DNA from: an uncultured Faecalibacterium sp.
GTDB taxonomy: Bacteria > Bacillota > Clostridia > Oscillospirales > Ruminococcaceae
Length of the DNA: 37,549 bases
Assembly (NCBI GenBank): GCA_934512105.1
Contig: CAKSWQ010000020.1
Coordinates: 1-37,549 of the forward strand
Reading direction: 5' to 3'
This document shows positions 21,141 through 29,785 of this stretch, in pieces. Position 1 is the first letter of the stretch. Every line of letters begins with the position of its first letter. A program made the position numbers and the translations under genes. The notes under the pieces are model-generated. The model made no database searches. It saw nothing but the letters and a program-made list of their open reading frames with translations, and had not been told where the DNA came from.

Positions 21141-23936
21141 TTGGCTAAGAACAAATCGCAGTACGACAGTACGCTGAATCTGCCCAAGACCCTGTTTGAG
21201 ATGCGCGCCGGTCTGCCCAAAAAGGAACCGGTCATGCTCAAGGATTGGGACGACAACGACCTGTACAACCAGCTCATGAAGCACAACGAGGGCAAGCCCC
21301 AGTTCATTCTGCATGACGGCCCTCCGTATGCAAACGGCAACATCCACATGGGCACCGCCCTGAACAAGATCATCAAGGATATCATCATCCGCGAAAAGAA
21401 CATGGAGGGCTATCAGGCTCCCTATGTGCCCGGTTTTGATACCCACGGCCTGCCCATTGAGCTGAAGGCTCTGTCCTCGGTCGGCGATAAGAAGAAGGAC
21501 ATCTCCAAGCTGGAGCTGCGCCAGATCTGTGAAAAATTCGCCACCGAGCATATCGGCATCATGAGCGACCAGTTCAAGCGTCTGGGCGTCATCGGTGACT
21601 TCGAGCACCCCTACCTGACCCTGAAGCCGGAGTTTGAGGCGCGTCAGATCGAGATCTTCGGCGAGATGGCCAAGAAGGGCTACATCTACAAGGGTCTGAA
21701 GCCCGTGTACTGGTGCCCGGACTGCCGCACTGCGCTGGCAGAAGCCGAGATCGAGTACGGCGAGGACGACTGCGATTCCATCTTTGTGCGCTTCCACGTC
21801 TCGCAGGATCCCAACGGTGTGCTGGCAAAGTACGGCATCCCCATGGATAAGACCTACTTCGTCATCTGGACCACCACCACTTGGACCCTGCCCGCCAACG
21901 AGGCTATCTGCCTGAACGGTCAGTTCGAATATTCTTTCGTCAAGATCGGCGAGGAGTACCACATCATGGCCACCGATCTGGTCAAGAGCGTCATGGACGC
22001 CTGCCACATCGAGAACTACGAGATCGTGGGCGAGCCTGTTTCCGGCGCTGAGTTCGAGCTGATGCGCTACAACCACGTCTACCTGCCCAAGGAGGGCTGG
22101 GTCATTCTGGGCGACCACGTCACGCTGGAAAGCGGTTCCGGCTGCGTGCATACCGCAGGCGGCCACGGCGTGGACGACTTCAACGTCTGCCAGAAGTATC
22201 CGCAGGTGCCTATTACGGTGCCCGTAGACGACGGCGGTTATCTGACCGAGTTGGCCGGTAAGTACGCTGGTCAGCGCGTGTGGGCAGCCAACAAGACCAT
22301 TCTGGCCGACCTGACTGCCTCCGGCGCTGTGATGGGTCAGGTGCACATCAAGCACCAGTACCCCCACTGCTGGCGCTGCCACAACCCCATCATCTTCCGT
22401 GCTACCGAGCAGTGGTTCTGCTCCATTGCCAAGTTCCGCGAGGACGTGTACAAGGCCATTGATACCGTCACCTGGATGCCGGATTGGGGCCACGACCGCA
22501 TGACCGGCATGGTGCGCGACCGCAATGACTGGTGCATCAGCCGTCAGCGTACTTGGGGCGTGCCCATCCCCGCCTTCTACTGCAAGAAGTGCGGTGCCTA
22601 CCACATCACCGATGCTACCATCAAGGCTGTCAGCGCTCTGTTCCGCAAGGAAGGCTCTGACGCATGGTATAAGTACGATGCCGAGCAGATCATCCCCGCA
22701 GGCGAAGTGTGCGAAAAGTGCGGCGCTTCCGAGTGGGAGAAGGACACCGACATCATGGACGTCTGGTTCGACTCCGGTTCTACCCACGCTGCCGTGCTGG
22801 ACGAGCGCCCCGAGCTGCATTTCCCCGCCGATATGTATATGGAAGGCGGCGACCAGTTCCGCGGCTGGTTCCAGTCCAGCCTGCTGACCAGCGTTGCAAG
22901 CAAGGGCTGCGCACCCTATAAGTCCGTTCTGTGCCACGGCTGGGTCGTGGACGAGCAGGGCAAGCAGATGCACAAGAGCGCCGGCAACGGCGTGGAGCCC
23001 AGCGAGATCATCAAGGACTACGGCGCTGATATCATCCGCCTGTGGGTGGCTTCTTCCGACTACACCGTGGATGTGCGTGCCGGCAAGAACATCTTCAAGC
23101 AGCTGAGCGAGGCTTACCGCAAGATCCGCAACACCGCCCGCTTCATTCTGGGCAATCTGGACGGCTTTGACCCCAACACCGATTGTGTGGCAGACGACCA
23201 GCTGCAGGATATCGACCGCTGGGCACTGGCTGCGCTGGATGACCTGATCGTCAACACCAACGCAGGCTACGCTGTGTACGACTTCAACAAGGTCTACCAC
23301 GCCGTGTATAACTTCTGCGTGGTGGCCATGTCCAACTTCTATCTGGACGTCACCAAGGATCGCCTGTACTGCACCAACGGCGCAGCCCGCAAGGCCGCCC
23401 AGACCACTATGTACAAGATCCTTGTCGCTCTGGATAAGATCATTGCCCCCATCCTGTGCTTCACCAGTCAGGAGATCTGGGACTTCATGCCCAAGAGCGA
23501 GGGCATGAACAAGTATGTGGTGTTCGAGCAGATGCCCAAGGCTGGCCAGTACGCCGCCGACGATGCCTTTAAGGCAAAGTGGGCACAGCTGATCGCTGTG
23601 CGCGACGAGGTCAAGAAGGTGCTGGAGCAGGCCCGTGCTGAAAAGCTGATCGGTGCTTCTCTGGAAGCTTCCGTCACCCTGTACTGCAATGATGCCGTCT
23701 ATGACCTGCTCAACAGCATCCCCATGGACGAGCTGGCCGACCTGATGATCGTCTCCCATGTGGAGCTGGTCAAGGGCGAGGGCGGCGCTGCCAGCGCTGT
23801 CGAGGGCTTGGGCGTTGCAGCTGCACACGCCACCGGCGACAAGTGCGAGCGCTGCTGGAAGTACTCTGCTTCCATCGGCAGCCACCCCGCACACCCCACC
23901 CTGTGCGCACGCTGCGCCAGCGTTGTGGAAGCATAA
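21141..23936 (+). CDS. ileS: Isoleucyl-tRNA synthetase
   Basis: This 931-residue class Ia synthetase uses a TTG start at 21141, with GAGGAG about 11 bases upstream and no better codon nearby. It has HMGT (69-72) in the HIGH position within PPYANGNIHMGTALNK, the CP1 editing domain with TTTWTLPANEAICL, WDRGxY-region equivalents, the KMSKS-position sequence QMHKS (609-613), and a C-terminal zinc finger CERCWKY...CARC. It charges tRNA-Ile and edits Val. Only 36 bases separate it from divIVA, so no T-box riboswitch fits directly upstream. The departure from KMSKS is a variation, not an obvious loss, as the second Lys and Ser are kept. Confidence 0.97.
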   Translation: MAKNKSQYDSTLNLPKTLFEMRAGLPKKEPVMLKDWDDNDLYNQLMKHNEGKPQFILHDGPPYANGNIHMGTALNKIIKDIIIREKNMEGYQAPYVPGFDTHGLPIELKALSSVGDKKKDISKLELRQICEKFATEHIGIMSDQFKRLGVIGDFEHPYLTLKPEFEARQIEIFGEMAKKGYIYKGLKPVYWCPDCRTALAEAEIEYGEDDCDSIFVRFHVSQDPNGVLAKYGIPMDKTYFVIWTTTTWTLPANEAICLNGQFEYSFVKIGEEYHIMATDLVKSVMDACHIENYEIVGEPVSGAEFELMRYNHVYLPKEGWVILGDHVTLESGSGCVHTAGGHGVDDFNVCQKYPQVPITVPVDDGGYLTELAGKYAGQRVWAANKTILADLTASGAVMGQVHIKHQYPHCWRCHNPIIFRATEQWFCSIAKFREDVYKAIDTVTWMPDWGHDRMTGMVRDRNDWCISRQRTWGVPIPAFYCKKCGAYHITDATIKAVSALFRKEGSDAWYKYDAEQIIPAGEVCEKCGASEWEKDTDIMDVWFDSGSTHAAVLDERPELHFPADMYMEGGDQFRGWFQSSLLTSVASKGCAPYKSVLCHGWVVDEQGKQMHKSAGNGVEPSEIIKDYGADIIRLWVASSDYTVDVRAGKNIFKQLSEAYRKIRNTARFILGNLDGFDPNTDCVADDQLQDIDRWALAALDDLIVNTNAGYAVYDFNKVYHAVYNFCVVAMSNFYLDVTKDRLYCTNGAARKAAQTTMYKILVALDKIIAPILCFTSQEIWDFMPKSEGMNKYVVFEQMPKAGQYAADDAFKAKWAQLIAVRDEVKKVLEQARAEKLIGASLEASVTLYCNDAVYDLLNSIPMDELADLMIVSHVELVKGEGGAASAVEGLGVAAAHATGDKCERCWKYSASIGSHPAHPTLCARCASVVEA

Positions 23937-23973
23937 GCGTCCCGCATAAATACAAATCTGTTTTGTAAAAGGG

Positions 23974-24006
23974 CGGCGCTCCCTTGACCGGGGAGCGCCG
24001 TTTTTT
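23974..24006 (+). terminator. Strong intrinsic terminator after ileS
   Basis: Perfect 10-bp stem CGGCGCTCCC/GGGAGCGCCG (23974-23983 with 23991-24000), 7-base loop TTGACCG, then six T (24001-24006). It ends the sepF-ileS transcript and overlaps the lspA promoter-like element. Confidence 0.95.
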
Positions 24007-24011
24007 ATAAC
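23984..24011 (+). promoter_or_regulatory. Candidate lspA promoter inside the ileS terminator
   Basis: TTGACC lies in the terminator loop (23984-23989) and TATAAC (24006-24011) begins at the end of its T-run, 16 bases apart, each five of six to consensus. A start near 24018 would leave a leader of only about 10 bases, beginning at the GAGGT site of lspA. Confidence 0.5.
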
Positions 24012-24027
24012 AGAAACGAGGTAGCTA

Positions 24028-24507
24028 ATGGCATTTGTACTCTTTAATCTGGCAGCTGTGGCCGCGCTGATCGGCATTGACCAGCTGATCAAGCTGTGGG
24101 CAGTGCAGGCCTTGCAGCCGGTAGGCGCTATGCCGCTCATCCCCCATGTGGTGGAGCTGCGGTTCGTGCTCAATCAGGGCATGGCCTTCAGCCTGCTCAG
24201 CGGCAAGCAGCTGTTCCTGATCATCGCCACCAGCGCAGCACTGCTGCTGGTCGCCTATGGTCTGTTTTTCCGCAGCCGCGGCAAACGTTTGCAGCAGGCC
24301 GCGCTGGTGCTGGTGCTGGGGGGCGGCATCGGCAACCTGATCGACCGTGTGCTCAACGGTGAGGTGGTGGACTACATCAACCTGCTGTTCATGCGGTTTG
24401 CCGTGTTCAATTTTGCGGATATCTGCGTTTGCGTGGGCGTGGCGCTGTGGGTGCTGGTGATCTTTCTGGACGAACTCCACGCCGATGATGCCGCCAAGGA
24501 GCAGTAA
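24028..24507 (+). CDS. lspA: Lipoprotein signal peptidase II
   Basis: This 159-residue protein has four membrane segments and the LspA motifs: Asp18 region GIDQLIKLW, RFVLNQGMAFSLL (about 45-57), catalytic Asp106 in GGGIGNLIDR, and catalytic Asp131 in VFNFADICVCVG. It cleaves the signal peptide of prolipoproteins after diacylglyceryl modification. GAGGT lies six bases before ATG 24028. It is followed after three bases by rluD, the usual neighbour in Bacillota. Only 21 bases separate it from the ileS terminator. Confidence 0.95.
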   Translation: MAFVLFNLAAVAALIGIDQLIKLWAVQALQPVGAMPLIPHVVELRFVLNQGMAFSLLSGKQLFLIIATSAALLLVAYGLFFRSRGKRLQQAALVLVLGGGIGNLIDRVLNGEVVDYINLLFMRFAVFNFADICVCVGVALWVLVIFLDELHADDAAKEQ

Positions 24508-24510
24508 ACC

Positions 24511-25443
24511 ATGGAACAGCGTGAATTTATCGTAGAGCAGGAGACTGCCGGGCAGCGCATCGACCGCTTTCTCAGCGGCGAGGACACCGGCCTGTCCCGT
24601 TCGGCGCTGCAGGCGCTGGTGGCCGAGGGGCATGTGCAGTGCAACGGCAAAGCTGTGGCCAAAAGCTTGAAGCTCAAGGCAGGGGACACCGTGCTGTTGG
24701 AGATCCCGGACGCGAAGCCTACCGAGGCTGTGCCGCAGGATATCCCGCTGGACATCGTCTACGAGGATGCCCATCTGCTGGTGGTCAATAAGCCCAAGGG
24801 CATGGTGGTGCACCCCGCACCCGGCAACCCGGACGGCACGCTGGTCAACGCCCTGCTGTGGCACTGCAAGGGCAGCCTTTCCGGCATTGGCGGCGAGATC
24901 CGCCCCGGCATCGTCCACCGCATCGATAAGGACACCAGCGGCCTGCTGGTGGTAGCCAAGGACGACGCCACCCACATCGGCCTTTCTCAGCAGATGGCGG
25001 TGCACAGCGTAGAGCGCGCCTACCAGACGGTGGTCTACGGCGGCTTTGCACAGGACGAGGGCTTTGTGGAAGCAAACCTCGGCCGCAGCAAGACCGACCG
25101 CAAAAAAATGGCAGTCTACCCGGCCACCGAGCCCCACACCAAGTACGCCTATACCGGCTACAAGGTGCTGGAGCGGCTGGGCGAGTTCACCCTGCTGGAA
25201 TGTCGCCTGAAGACCGGCCGCACCCATCAGATCCGCGTACACATGGCCTCCATCCACCATCCGGTGGCAGGGGACCCGGTGTACGGTCCTCACAACTGCA
25301 TCACCAGCCTGCACGGTCAGTGCTTGCACGCCAAAACGCTGGGCTTTATCCACCCCATCACCGGGGAACAGCTGCGGTTCGACTCCGAACTGCCGGACTA
25401 CTTTACCCATTTTCTCGCAACACTCAGGAGGAAAAACACATGA
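24511..25443 (+). CDS. RluD-family 23S rRNA pseudouridine synthase
   Basis: This 310-residue protein has an N-terminal S4 domain (about 13-75) and an RluA-type catalytic domain with IVYEDAHLLVVNKPKGMVVH and the catalytic Asp139 in HRIDKDTSGLLVVAK, the same number as in E. coli RluD. LKTGRTHQIRVHMA and HPVAGDPVYG follow. It converts uridines in 23S rRNA, probably in the helix 69 region, but the exact target within the RluA/C/D group cannot be set from sequence alone. It lies directly after lspA, and its stop overlaps the next start as ATGA. Confidence 0.92.
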   Translation: MEQREFIVEQETAGQRIDRFLSGEDTGLSRSALQALVAEGHVQCNGKAVAKSLKLKAGDTVLLEIPDAKPTEAVPQDIPLDIVYEDAHLLVVNKPKGMVVHPAPGNPDGTLVNALLWHCKGSLSGIGGEIRPGIVHRIDKDTSGLLVVAKDDATHIGLSQQMAVHSVERAYQTVVYGGFAQDEGFVEANLGRSKTDRKKMAVYPATEPHTKYAYTGYKVLERLGEFTLLECRLKTGRTHQIRVHMASIHHPVAGDPVYGPHNCITSLHGQCLHAKTLGFIHPITGEQLRFDSELPDYFTHFLATLRRKNT

Positions 25444-26267
25444 ACGATTCTCTGGCATCCACTCTGGTGCTCTGTGATCTGGATAACCTGCTGCTGGGCG
25501 AGGATGGCAATCTGACCCAAGTGGTGCGGGATGTTTTACAGCTGTTCAGCAGCCGCGGCGGCAGACTGACTGTTTTTTCGCAGCGCTCACCGCGTGCGGT
25601 GCGCTCCATTCTGGGCAGCGTGCGTCTGGCAGCGCCTGCGCTGGTGTGCGGCGGCACCATGGCCTACCACTATGCCGACGGCAACCGGGTGCCCCTGTGC
25701 AGCTTTGCCCAGCAGCAGGAGCTTTTTGCTTGCCTGCCGGATACCCCCGGCGTGGGCGTTGCCGTGCAGATGCAGGACGGCACCACCCGGGTGCTGCGCA
25801 TGAGCAATGCACTGGAGCGCCATCTGCGGCAGGAGTGGACCCCCTATCTGCTGGCAAACGCCGCCGATATCCACCCCGAGCAGGTGCTGCGGGTGCTGCT
25901 GTATCAGGACAGCAAGTCTGTACCCCTGATCTCGCTGGCAGAAAAGGCCATCGGGGATCGTGTTGCTCTGTTGGGCGAGCGTATCGCCCCGGACACCCTT
26001 GTCCTCACCCCGAAGCGCATCTCCGGCCGGGAAATGCTGGACACCGTCTGCGCTATGGCGCAGGTGGGCGCAGAGCAGGTCCTTGCGCTGGCGGGCGGTC
26101 AGCCCATGCTGGAGCTGGTGCAGGCTGTGGAGCACAGCGCAGTGGCCGCCGATGCCCCGGCAGAACTGCGCCTTGCCGCCGAGCAGATCACCCTGACGGA
26201 TGCCGCCGGTGGTGCAGCCGTGGAGGTTTTGTACCGCATGGTGCGTGCTGCTGAAAAATCTGTGTAA
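25440..26267 (+). CDS. Cof-like HAD-superfamily protein, catalytically degenerate
   Basis: This 275-residue protein is laid out like Cof-type HAD phosphatases: motif I LCDLDNLLL with Asp13 and Asp15, a motif II region LTVFSQRSP, and the C2-cap order. But the motif III position reads ISGREML (194-200), where active members have a Lys after Ser, and the motif IV position reads LALAGGQPMLEL (215-226), where the GD...ND acidic pair is expected. With the Lys and Mg2+-binding acids gone, phosphatase activity is doubtful; binding or regulatory use is possible. GGAGG is upstream of ATG 25440, which overlaps the rluD stop as ATGA. A strong terminator follows. Confidence 0.72.
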   Translation: MNDSLASTLVLCDLDNLLLGEDGNLTQVVRDVLQLFSSRGGRLTVFSQRSPRAVRSILGSVRLAAPALVCGGTMAYHYADGNRVPLCSFAQQQELFACLPDTPGVGVAVQMQDGTTRVLRMSNALERHLRQEWTPYLLANAADIHPEQVLRVLLYQDSKSVPLISLAEKAIGDRVALLGERIAPDTLVLTPKRISGREMLDTVCAMAQVGAEQVLALAGGQPMLELVQAVEHSAVAADAPAELRLAAEQITLTDAAGGAAVEVLYRMVRAAEKSV

Positions 26268-26276
26268 AACTTATGC

Positions 26277-26315
26277 AAAGTCCTCTGTGATTTTTCCGCA
26301 GAGGGCTTTCTTTTT
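26277..26315 (+). terminator. Intrinsic terminator after the HAD gene
   Basis: AAAGTCCTCTGTG pairs with CGCAGAGGGCTTT (26277-26289 with 26297-26309; two wobbles) around ATTTTTC, followed by CTTTTT. It ends the lspA-rluD-HAD transcript. Confidence 0.92.
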
Positions 26316-26348
26316 AGCAAAAAATCAGGTAGAATGGGAGAAGGAACT

Positions 26349-26693
26349 ATGCCGAACCAAAAGCACCGCGAAAGGCTGTTTCTGCTGCTGTGCCTTGCCG
26401 CCGCAGGGGTCTGCGCAGGGCTGGCGTTCCGGTTCGCAGTGCCGCTGCGGTCGCAACCGCCGCAGACGCTGCCAGACACAAAGGAACTTGCAGCGTATAC
26501 GCAGGTGGAGCTGAACACAGCCGATGCAGACGCTTTGTGCACCCTGCCCGGTGTCGGCCCCCGCAATGCACAGGCTATTCTGGACTACCGGGCGCAGCAC
26601 GGCCCGTTTGCACAGGTGGAGGATGCCGCGCAGGTGCCGGGCATTACCCAGGCAATGGTGGATTCATGGGCAGGGCAGGCGTATGTCCGCTAG
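26349..26693 (+). CDS. ComEA-like membrane-anchored helix-hairpin-helix protein
   Basis: This 114-residue protein has a basic N-terminus and one membrane segment (about 9-31), a short Pro/Gln-rich spacer, and a C-terminal ComEA-type double HhH domain (about 52-112): VELNTADADALCTLPGVGPR, NAQAILDYRAQHGPF, VPGITQAMVDSW. ComEA binds incoming double-stranded DNA at the outer face of the membrane during transformation. No comEC, pilin or other competence genes are in the window, so DNA uptake is not shown. ATG 26349 is preferred: GGGAG lies 8 bases upstream, inside the ORF opened by ATG 26334. The domain call is strong; the cellular role is inferred. Confidence 0.85.
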   Translation: MPNQKHRERLFLLLCLAAAGVCAGLAFRFAVPLRSQPPQTLPDTKELAAYTQVELNTADADALCTLPGVGPRNAQAILDYRAQHGPFAQVEDAAQVPGITQAMVDSWAGQAYVR

Positions 26694-26746
26694 GGTGTAG
26701 CCCGCTCGCTGCCTTGGTCAAAGAGGAAATATGGAGATTTATTGTT

Positions 26747-29131
26747 ATGAGTGACGAATCGATCTTTATCAACCGCGAACTGAGCTGGCTGGATTTTAAC
26801 CGCCGCGTTCTGGCGCTGGGCAAGGACAAGAACGTCCCGCTGGGCGAGCGGATCAAGTTTCTGGCAATTTACGGCTCCAATCTGGACGAGTTTTTCATGG
26901 TGCGCGTGGGCTCCTTGCAGGAGCGCGCAAACCTTGAGCAGAGCAAGACCAAAAAGGAAAAGCGGGAAAACAAGACCAACATGACCGCCGCCGAGCAGCT
27001 GGCCGCCATTATGCCCAAAACGGCGCAGCTACAAGAGGAATGCGATAAATTCTACGCAAAGGCGCTGGAAAATCTGGCGGAGAATGGCTACCATAAGGTA
27101 GATTTCGACCACCTGACCAAGGAGGAAGAGCATCTCTGGAAAAAATACTTCCAGTCCGAGCTGTTCCCCATCCTCAGCCCGCAGATCGTGGATAACCGCC
27201 ACCCGTTCCCGTTTTTGCGCAACAAGGAGATCTATCTTGGCGTGTTGCTGAAAGAAAAGCACACGCAGGAGCAGAGCCTTGGCATCGTGCCCATCTCCAG
27301 CCAGATGGAGCGGATGCACTTTATCAAAAAGGACGGCGCTGTGCAGTTTGCCCTCACCGAGGAACTGGTGCTGCACTATGCGTCCAGCATCTTCGGCAAG
27401 GATTCCATGCAGGAAAAATGCCTGTTCCGGGTCACCCGCAACGCGGATATCGACGTAAAAGAGGGCATGATGGATCACGATATCGACTATCGTGAGATCA
27501 TGACCGAACTGCTCCGGCGCCGCCGTAAGCTGGCCGCTGTCCGTTTGCAGATCACCCCTGCCCCCGCACCGGAGGTGGAGCGGCTGCTGTGCAGCCGTCT
27601 GGAACTGACCCGCAAGCGGGTGTTTCTGCAAAAGAGCCCGCTGGACCTCAGCTTTTTCTTCAAGCTTTCCGGCCGCATGGAGGCCGAGGGTCACCCGGCG
27701 CTGTTCTACACCCCCGCACGCCCCATGCTGCCGCCGCAGGACTACGACCTTGCTGCCGAGGTGCAGAAGCATGACGTGCTGCTCAGCTATCCGTACCAGT
27801 CCATCCGTCCCTTTATCACCATGCTCAAAAAGGCCGCACAGGATCCGGACGTCATCTCCATCAAGATGACCCTCTACCGCATGGCGCGGGAGTCCCAGAT
27901 CGTGCAGGCGCTGATGGAAGCCGCCGAAAACGGCAAGGAAGTGGTAGCGCTGGTGGAGCTGCGCGCCCGCTTTGACGAGCAGAACAACATCGACTGGTCC
28001 AAGCAGCTGGAAAGTGCCGGCTGCACCGTCATCTACGGCTTCGAGGACTACAAGGTGCACTCCAAGCTGACCCTCATCACCCGCAAGGGCGCAGAGGGCT
28101 ACTCCTACATCACCCAGATCGGTACCGGCAACTACAACGAAAAAACCAGCGAACTGTATACCGATTATTCCTTCATCACCGCAGACGAGCGCATCGGCGA
28201 GGAAGCCTCCAAGGTGTTCCGCAATCTGGCCGTGCAGCAGCTTACCGAGGAAAGTGACAAGATGCTGGTAGCCCCGCTGCGCTTCAAGAGCGTGCTGCTG
28301 GACGAGATGGATCACGTCATCGCGGCCGCCCGCATGGGGCGCCCGGCTTCCATGATCCTGAAAAACAACTCCATCAGTGACCGGGATATTATCCTGAAAT
28401 TGCAGGAAGCCAGCTGCGCCGGGGTGCGCATTGATATGATCGTGCGCGGCATCTGCTGCGTGCGCGCAGAGGTGCCCGGCAAGACCGAGAACCTGCACAT
28501 CCGCAGTCTGGTGGGGCGGTATCTGGAGCATGGCCGCATTTACAGCTTCTACGATGGCACCCACACCCACATCTATATTGCCTCCGGCGACTTCCTCACC
28601 CGCAATACCGAGTGCCGCGTGGAGGTCGGTGTGCGGGTGGAGGACCCTGTTTTGGTGCAAAAGCTCACTGATATCCTGCAGCTGCAGCTGCGAGATAACG
28701 TCAACGCCCGGGTCATGGATGCCAGCGGCAGCTACCAGAAGGTGAAGCCCGCCGAGGGGGAGCCACTGGTCAACGGCCAGATGGGCATGTACGAGCTGCT
28801 GCGCAACGACTGGCAGCGCCCCGAGCCGTGGAAGTGCACCACCCCCGCCCCGGAAACAGAAAAACCGGCGGAGGTCTGTCAGGAGGTGACCGTGGAGCAG
28901 CTCAAACAGGAGCTGCCCCATGTGTTCCAGCCTGCACCGGAAAAGGCAACGGAAACCGCCCCGGCGGTGCAGCAGCCCGACCACTACGAGGCGCTGGAGC
29001 AGATGCTGAACAATAAGCCCCGCGCTGCGCAGCCCGCGCCGAAAACGCCGGCTGCAAAGTCTGTTGTCACCGTCACTGCACCTAAGAAAAAGAGCCTGCT
29101 GGAACGTATCGGGAGCTTTTTCCGGCGCTGA
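26747..29131 (+). CDS. ppk1: Polyphosphate kinase 1 with C-terminal extension
   Basis: This 794-residue protein starts MSDESIFINRELSWLDFNRR, the Ppk1 N-terminal domain. It keeps the phosphorylated His438 (KVHSKLTLI) and His595 (YLEHGRIYSFY), matching His435 and His592 of the E. coli enzyme, and the phospholipase-D-like core RNADIDVKEG, IKMTLYRMAR, GTGNYNEKT. It makes polyphosphate from ATP. The catalytic core ends near residue 696. About 98 further residues are Pro/Ala/Gln/Thr-rich and close with KKKSLLERIGSFFRR, a basic amphipathic helix that could bind membrane; typical Ppk1 proteins are about 690-720 residues. GGAG lies 10 bases before ATG 26747. Confidence 0.95.
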   Translation: MSDESIFINRELSWLDFNRRVLALGKDKNVPLGERIKFLAIYGSNLDEFFMVRVGSLQERANLEQSKTKKEKRENKTNMTAAEQLAAIMPKTAQLQEECDKFYAKALENLAENGYHKVDFDHLTKEEEHLWKKYFQSELFPILSPQIVDNRHPFPFLRNKEIYLGVLLKEKHTQEQSLGIVPISSQMERMHFIKKDGAVQFALTEELVLHYASSIFGKDSMQEKCLFRVTRNADIDVKEGMMDHDIDYREIMTELLRRRRKLAAVRLQITPAPAPEVERLLCSRLELTRKRVFLQKSPLDLSFFFKLSGRMEAEGHPALFYTPARPMLPPQDYDLAAEVQKHDVLLSYPYQSIRPFITMLKKAAQDPDVISIKMTLYRMARESQIVQALMEAAENGKEVVALVELRARFDEQNNIDWSKQLESAGCTVIYGFEDYKVHSKLTLITRKGAEGYSYITQIGTGNYNEKTSELYTDYSFITADERIGEEASKVFRNLAVQQLTEESDKMLVAPLRFKSVLLDEMDHVIAAARMGRPASMILKNNSISDRDIILKLQEASCAGVRIDMIVRGICCVRAEVPGKTENLHIRSLVGRYLEHGRIYSFYDGTHTHIYIASGDFLTRNTECRVEVGVRVEDPVLVQKLTDILQLQLRDNVNARVMDASGSYQKVKPAEGEPLVNGQMGMYELLRNDWQRPEPWKCTTPAPETEKPAEVCQEVTVEQLKQELPHVFQPAPEKATETAPAVQQPDHYEALEQMLNNKPRAAQPAPKTPAAKSVVTVTAPKKKSLLERIGSFFRR

Positions 29132-29158
29132 CCTGTAAAATCATGTAAACCAAAGCCA

Positions 29159-29194
29159 GAGCCGCTGCGCAAAAATTTGTGCGGCGGCTCTTTT
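29159..29194 (+). terminator. Intrinsic terminator after ppk1
   Basis: A 15-bp stem (two wobbles) GAGCCGCTGCGCAAA/TTTGTGCGGCGGCTC closes over AA (29159-29190), followed by TTTT. It ends the comEA-ppk1 unit. Confidence 0.9.
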
Positions 29195-29254
29195 CTGTTT
29201 GTGTTCTCCCGCTCGCCGCTTGTGCATACACTTTTCAGGATAGGAGGGCGGTGT

Positions 29255-29785
29255 ATGCGGGCAAAACGGAGCGGACAGGCAGCAAAAATACGCAGACGGC
29301 GGTGGGGCATCATGGCACTTGTGCTGGCAGGGCTGGCACTCTGCCTGCTGGCAGCTTTGCCGGTACAGGCTGCACGGAACACTAAAAAGTACTGCTTTCC
29401 GCTGGATACCACGGCATGGCGCATCTCGGATGCCTACGGTGTGCGGACAGACCCCTTTACCGGTAAGCCTGCATTCCATCAGGGTATCGACCTTGCCTGT
29501 GCGGCGGGCACGGCAGTGCGGGTGGTGCAGGATGGCGTAGTGACTGCGGCGGCGTACAGCCCAAGTTATGGCAACCATCTGCGCATCCTGCACCCGGATG
29601 GCTGCGAGACCCGCTACGCGCACCTGCAATACCTCTACGTCCGCCCGGGAGAGGTGGTGCAGGCCGGGCAGACGCTGGGCACGGTAGGGCAGACAGGCCG
29701 CGCTACCGGTGCGCACCTGCATCTGGAACTGTGGCAGCAGGGCACTGCCTGCGACCCTGCCGCCCTGCTGGAAAACGCCCCATGA
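29255..29785 (+). CDS. M23 (LytM) peptidase, membrane-anchored, SpoIVFA-like position
   Basis: This 176-residue protein has a very basic N-terminus, one membrane segment (about 18-40), and a LytM domain with His75-x3-Asp79 (HQGIDLA), His123 (YAHLQY) and His154-x-His156 (HLHLELW). All zinc and catalytic residues of M23 endopeptidases are present. It precedes an M50 protease with an ATGA overlap, and in spore-forming Bacillota the same pair order is SpoIVFA (M23) and SpoIVFB (M50). The following two genes (TIGR03960, TIGR03936) are also neighbours of that pair in Clostridia, from general knowledge. AGGAGG lies seven bases before ATG 29255. It may cut peptidoglycan or simply hold and regulate the M50 protease. 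Confidence 0.83.
   Translation: MRAKRSGQAAKIRRRRWGIMALVLAGLALCLLAALPVQAARNTKKYCFPLDTTAWRISDAYGVRTDPFTGKPAFHQGIDLACAAGTAVRVVQDGVVTAAAYSPSYGNHLRILHPDGCETRYAHLQYLYVRPGEVVQAGQTLGTVGQTGRATGAHLHLELWQQGTACDPAALLENAP

Noticed and set aside
20244..24173. 1309-codon open frame on the minus strand opposite divIVA and ileS
   Set aside because: It is a shadow of GC-rich codon use in divIVA and ileS. It has no ribosome binding site, runs through a terminator, and resembles no family.
27029..28984. 651-codon minus-strand frame opposite ppk1, and a similar one at 30278-32143
   Set aside because: Both mirror conserved genes, lack start signals and show no domains.
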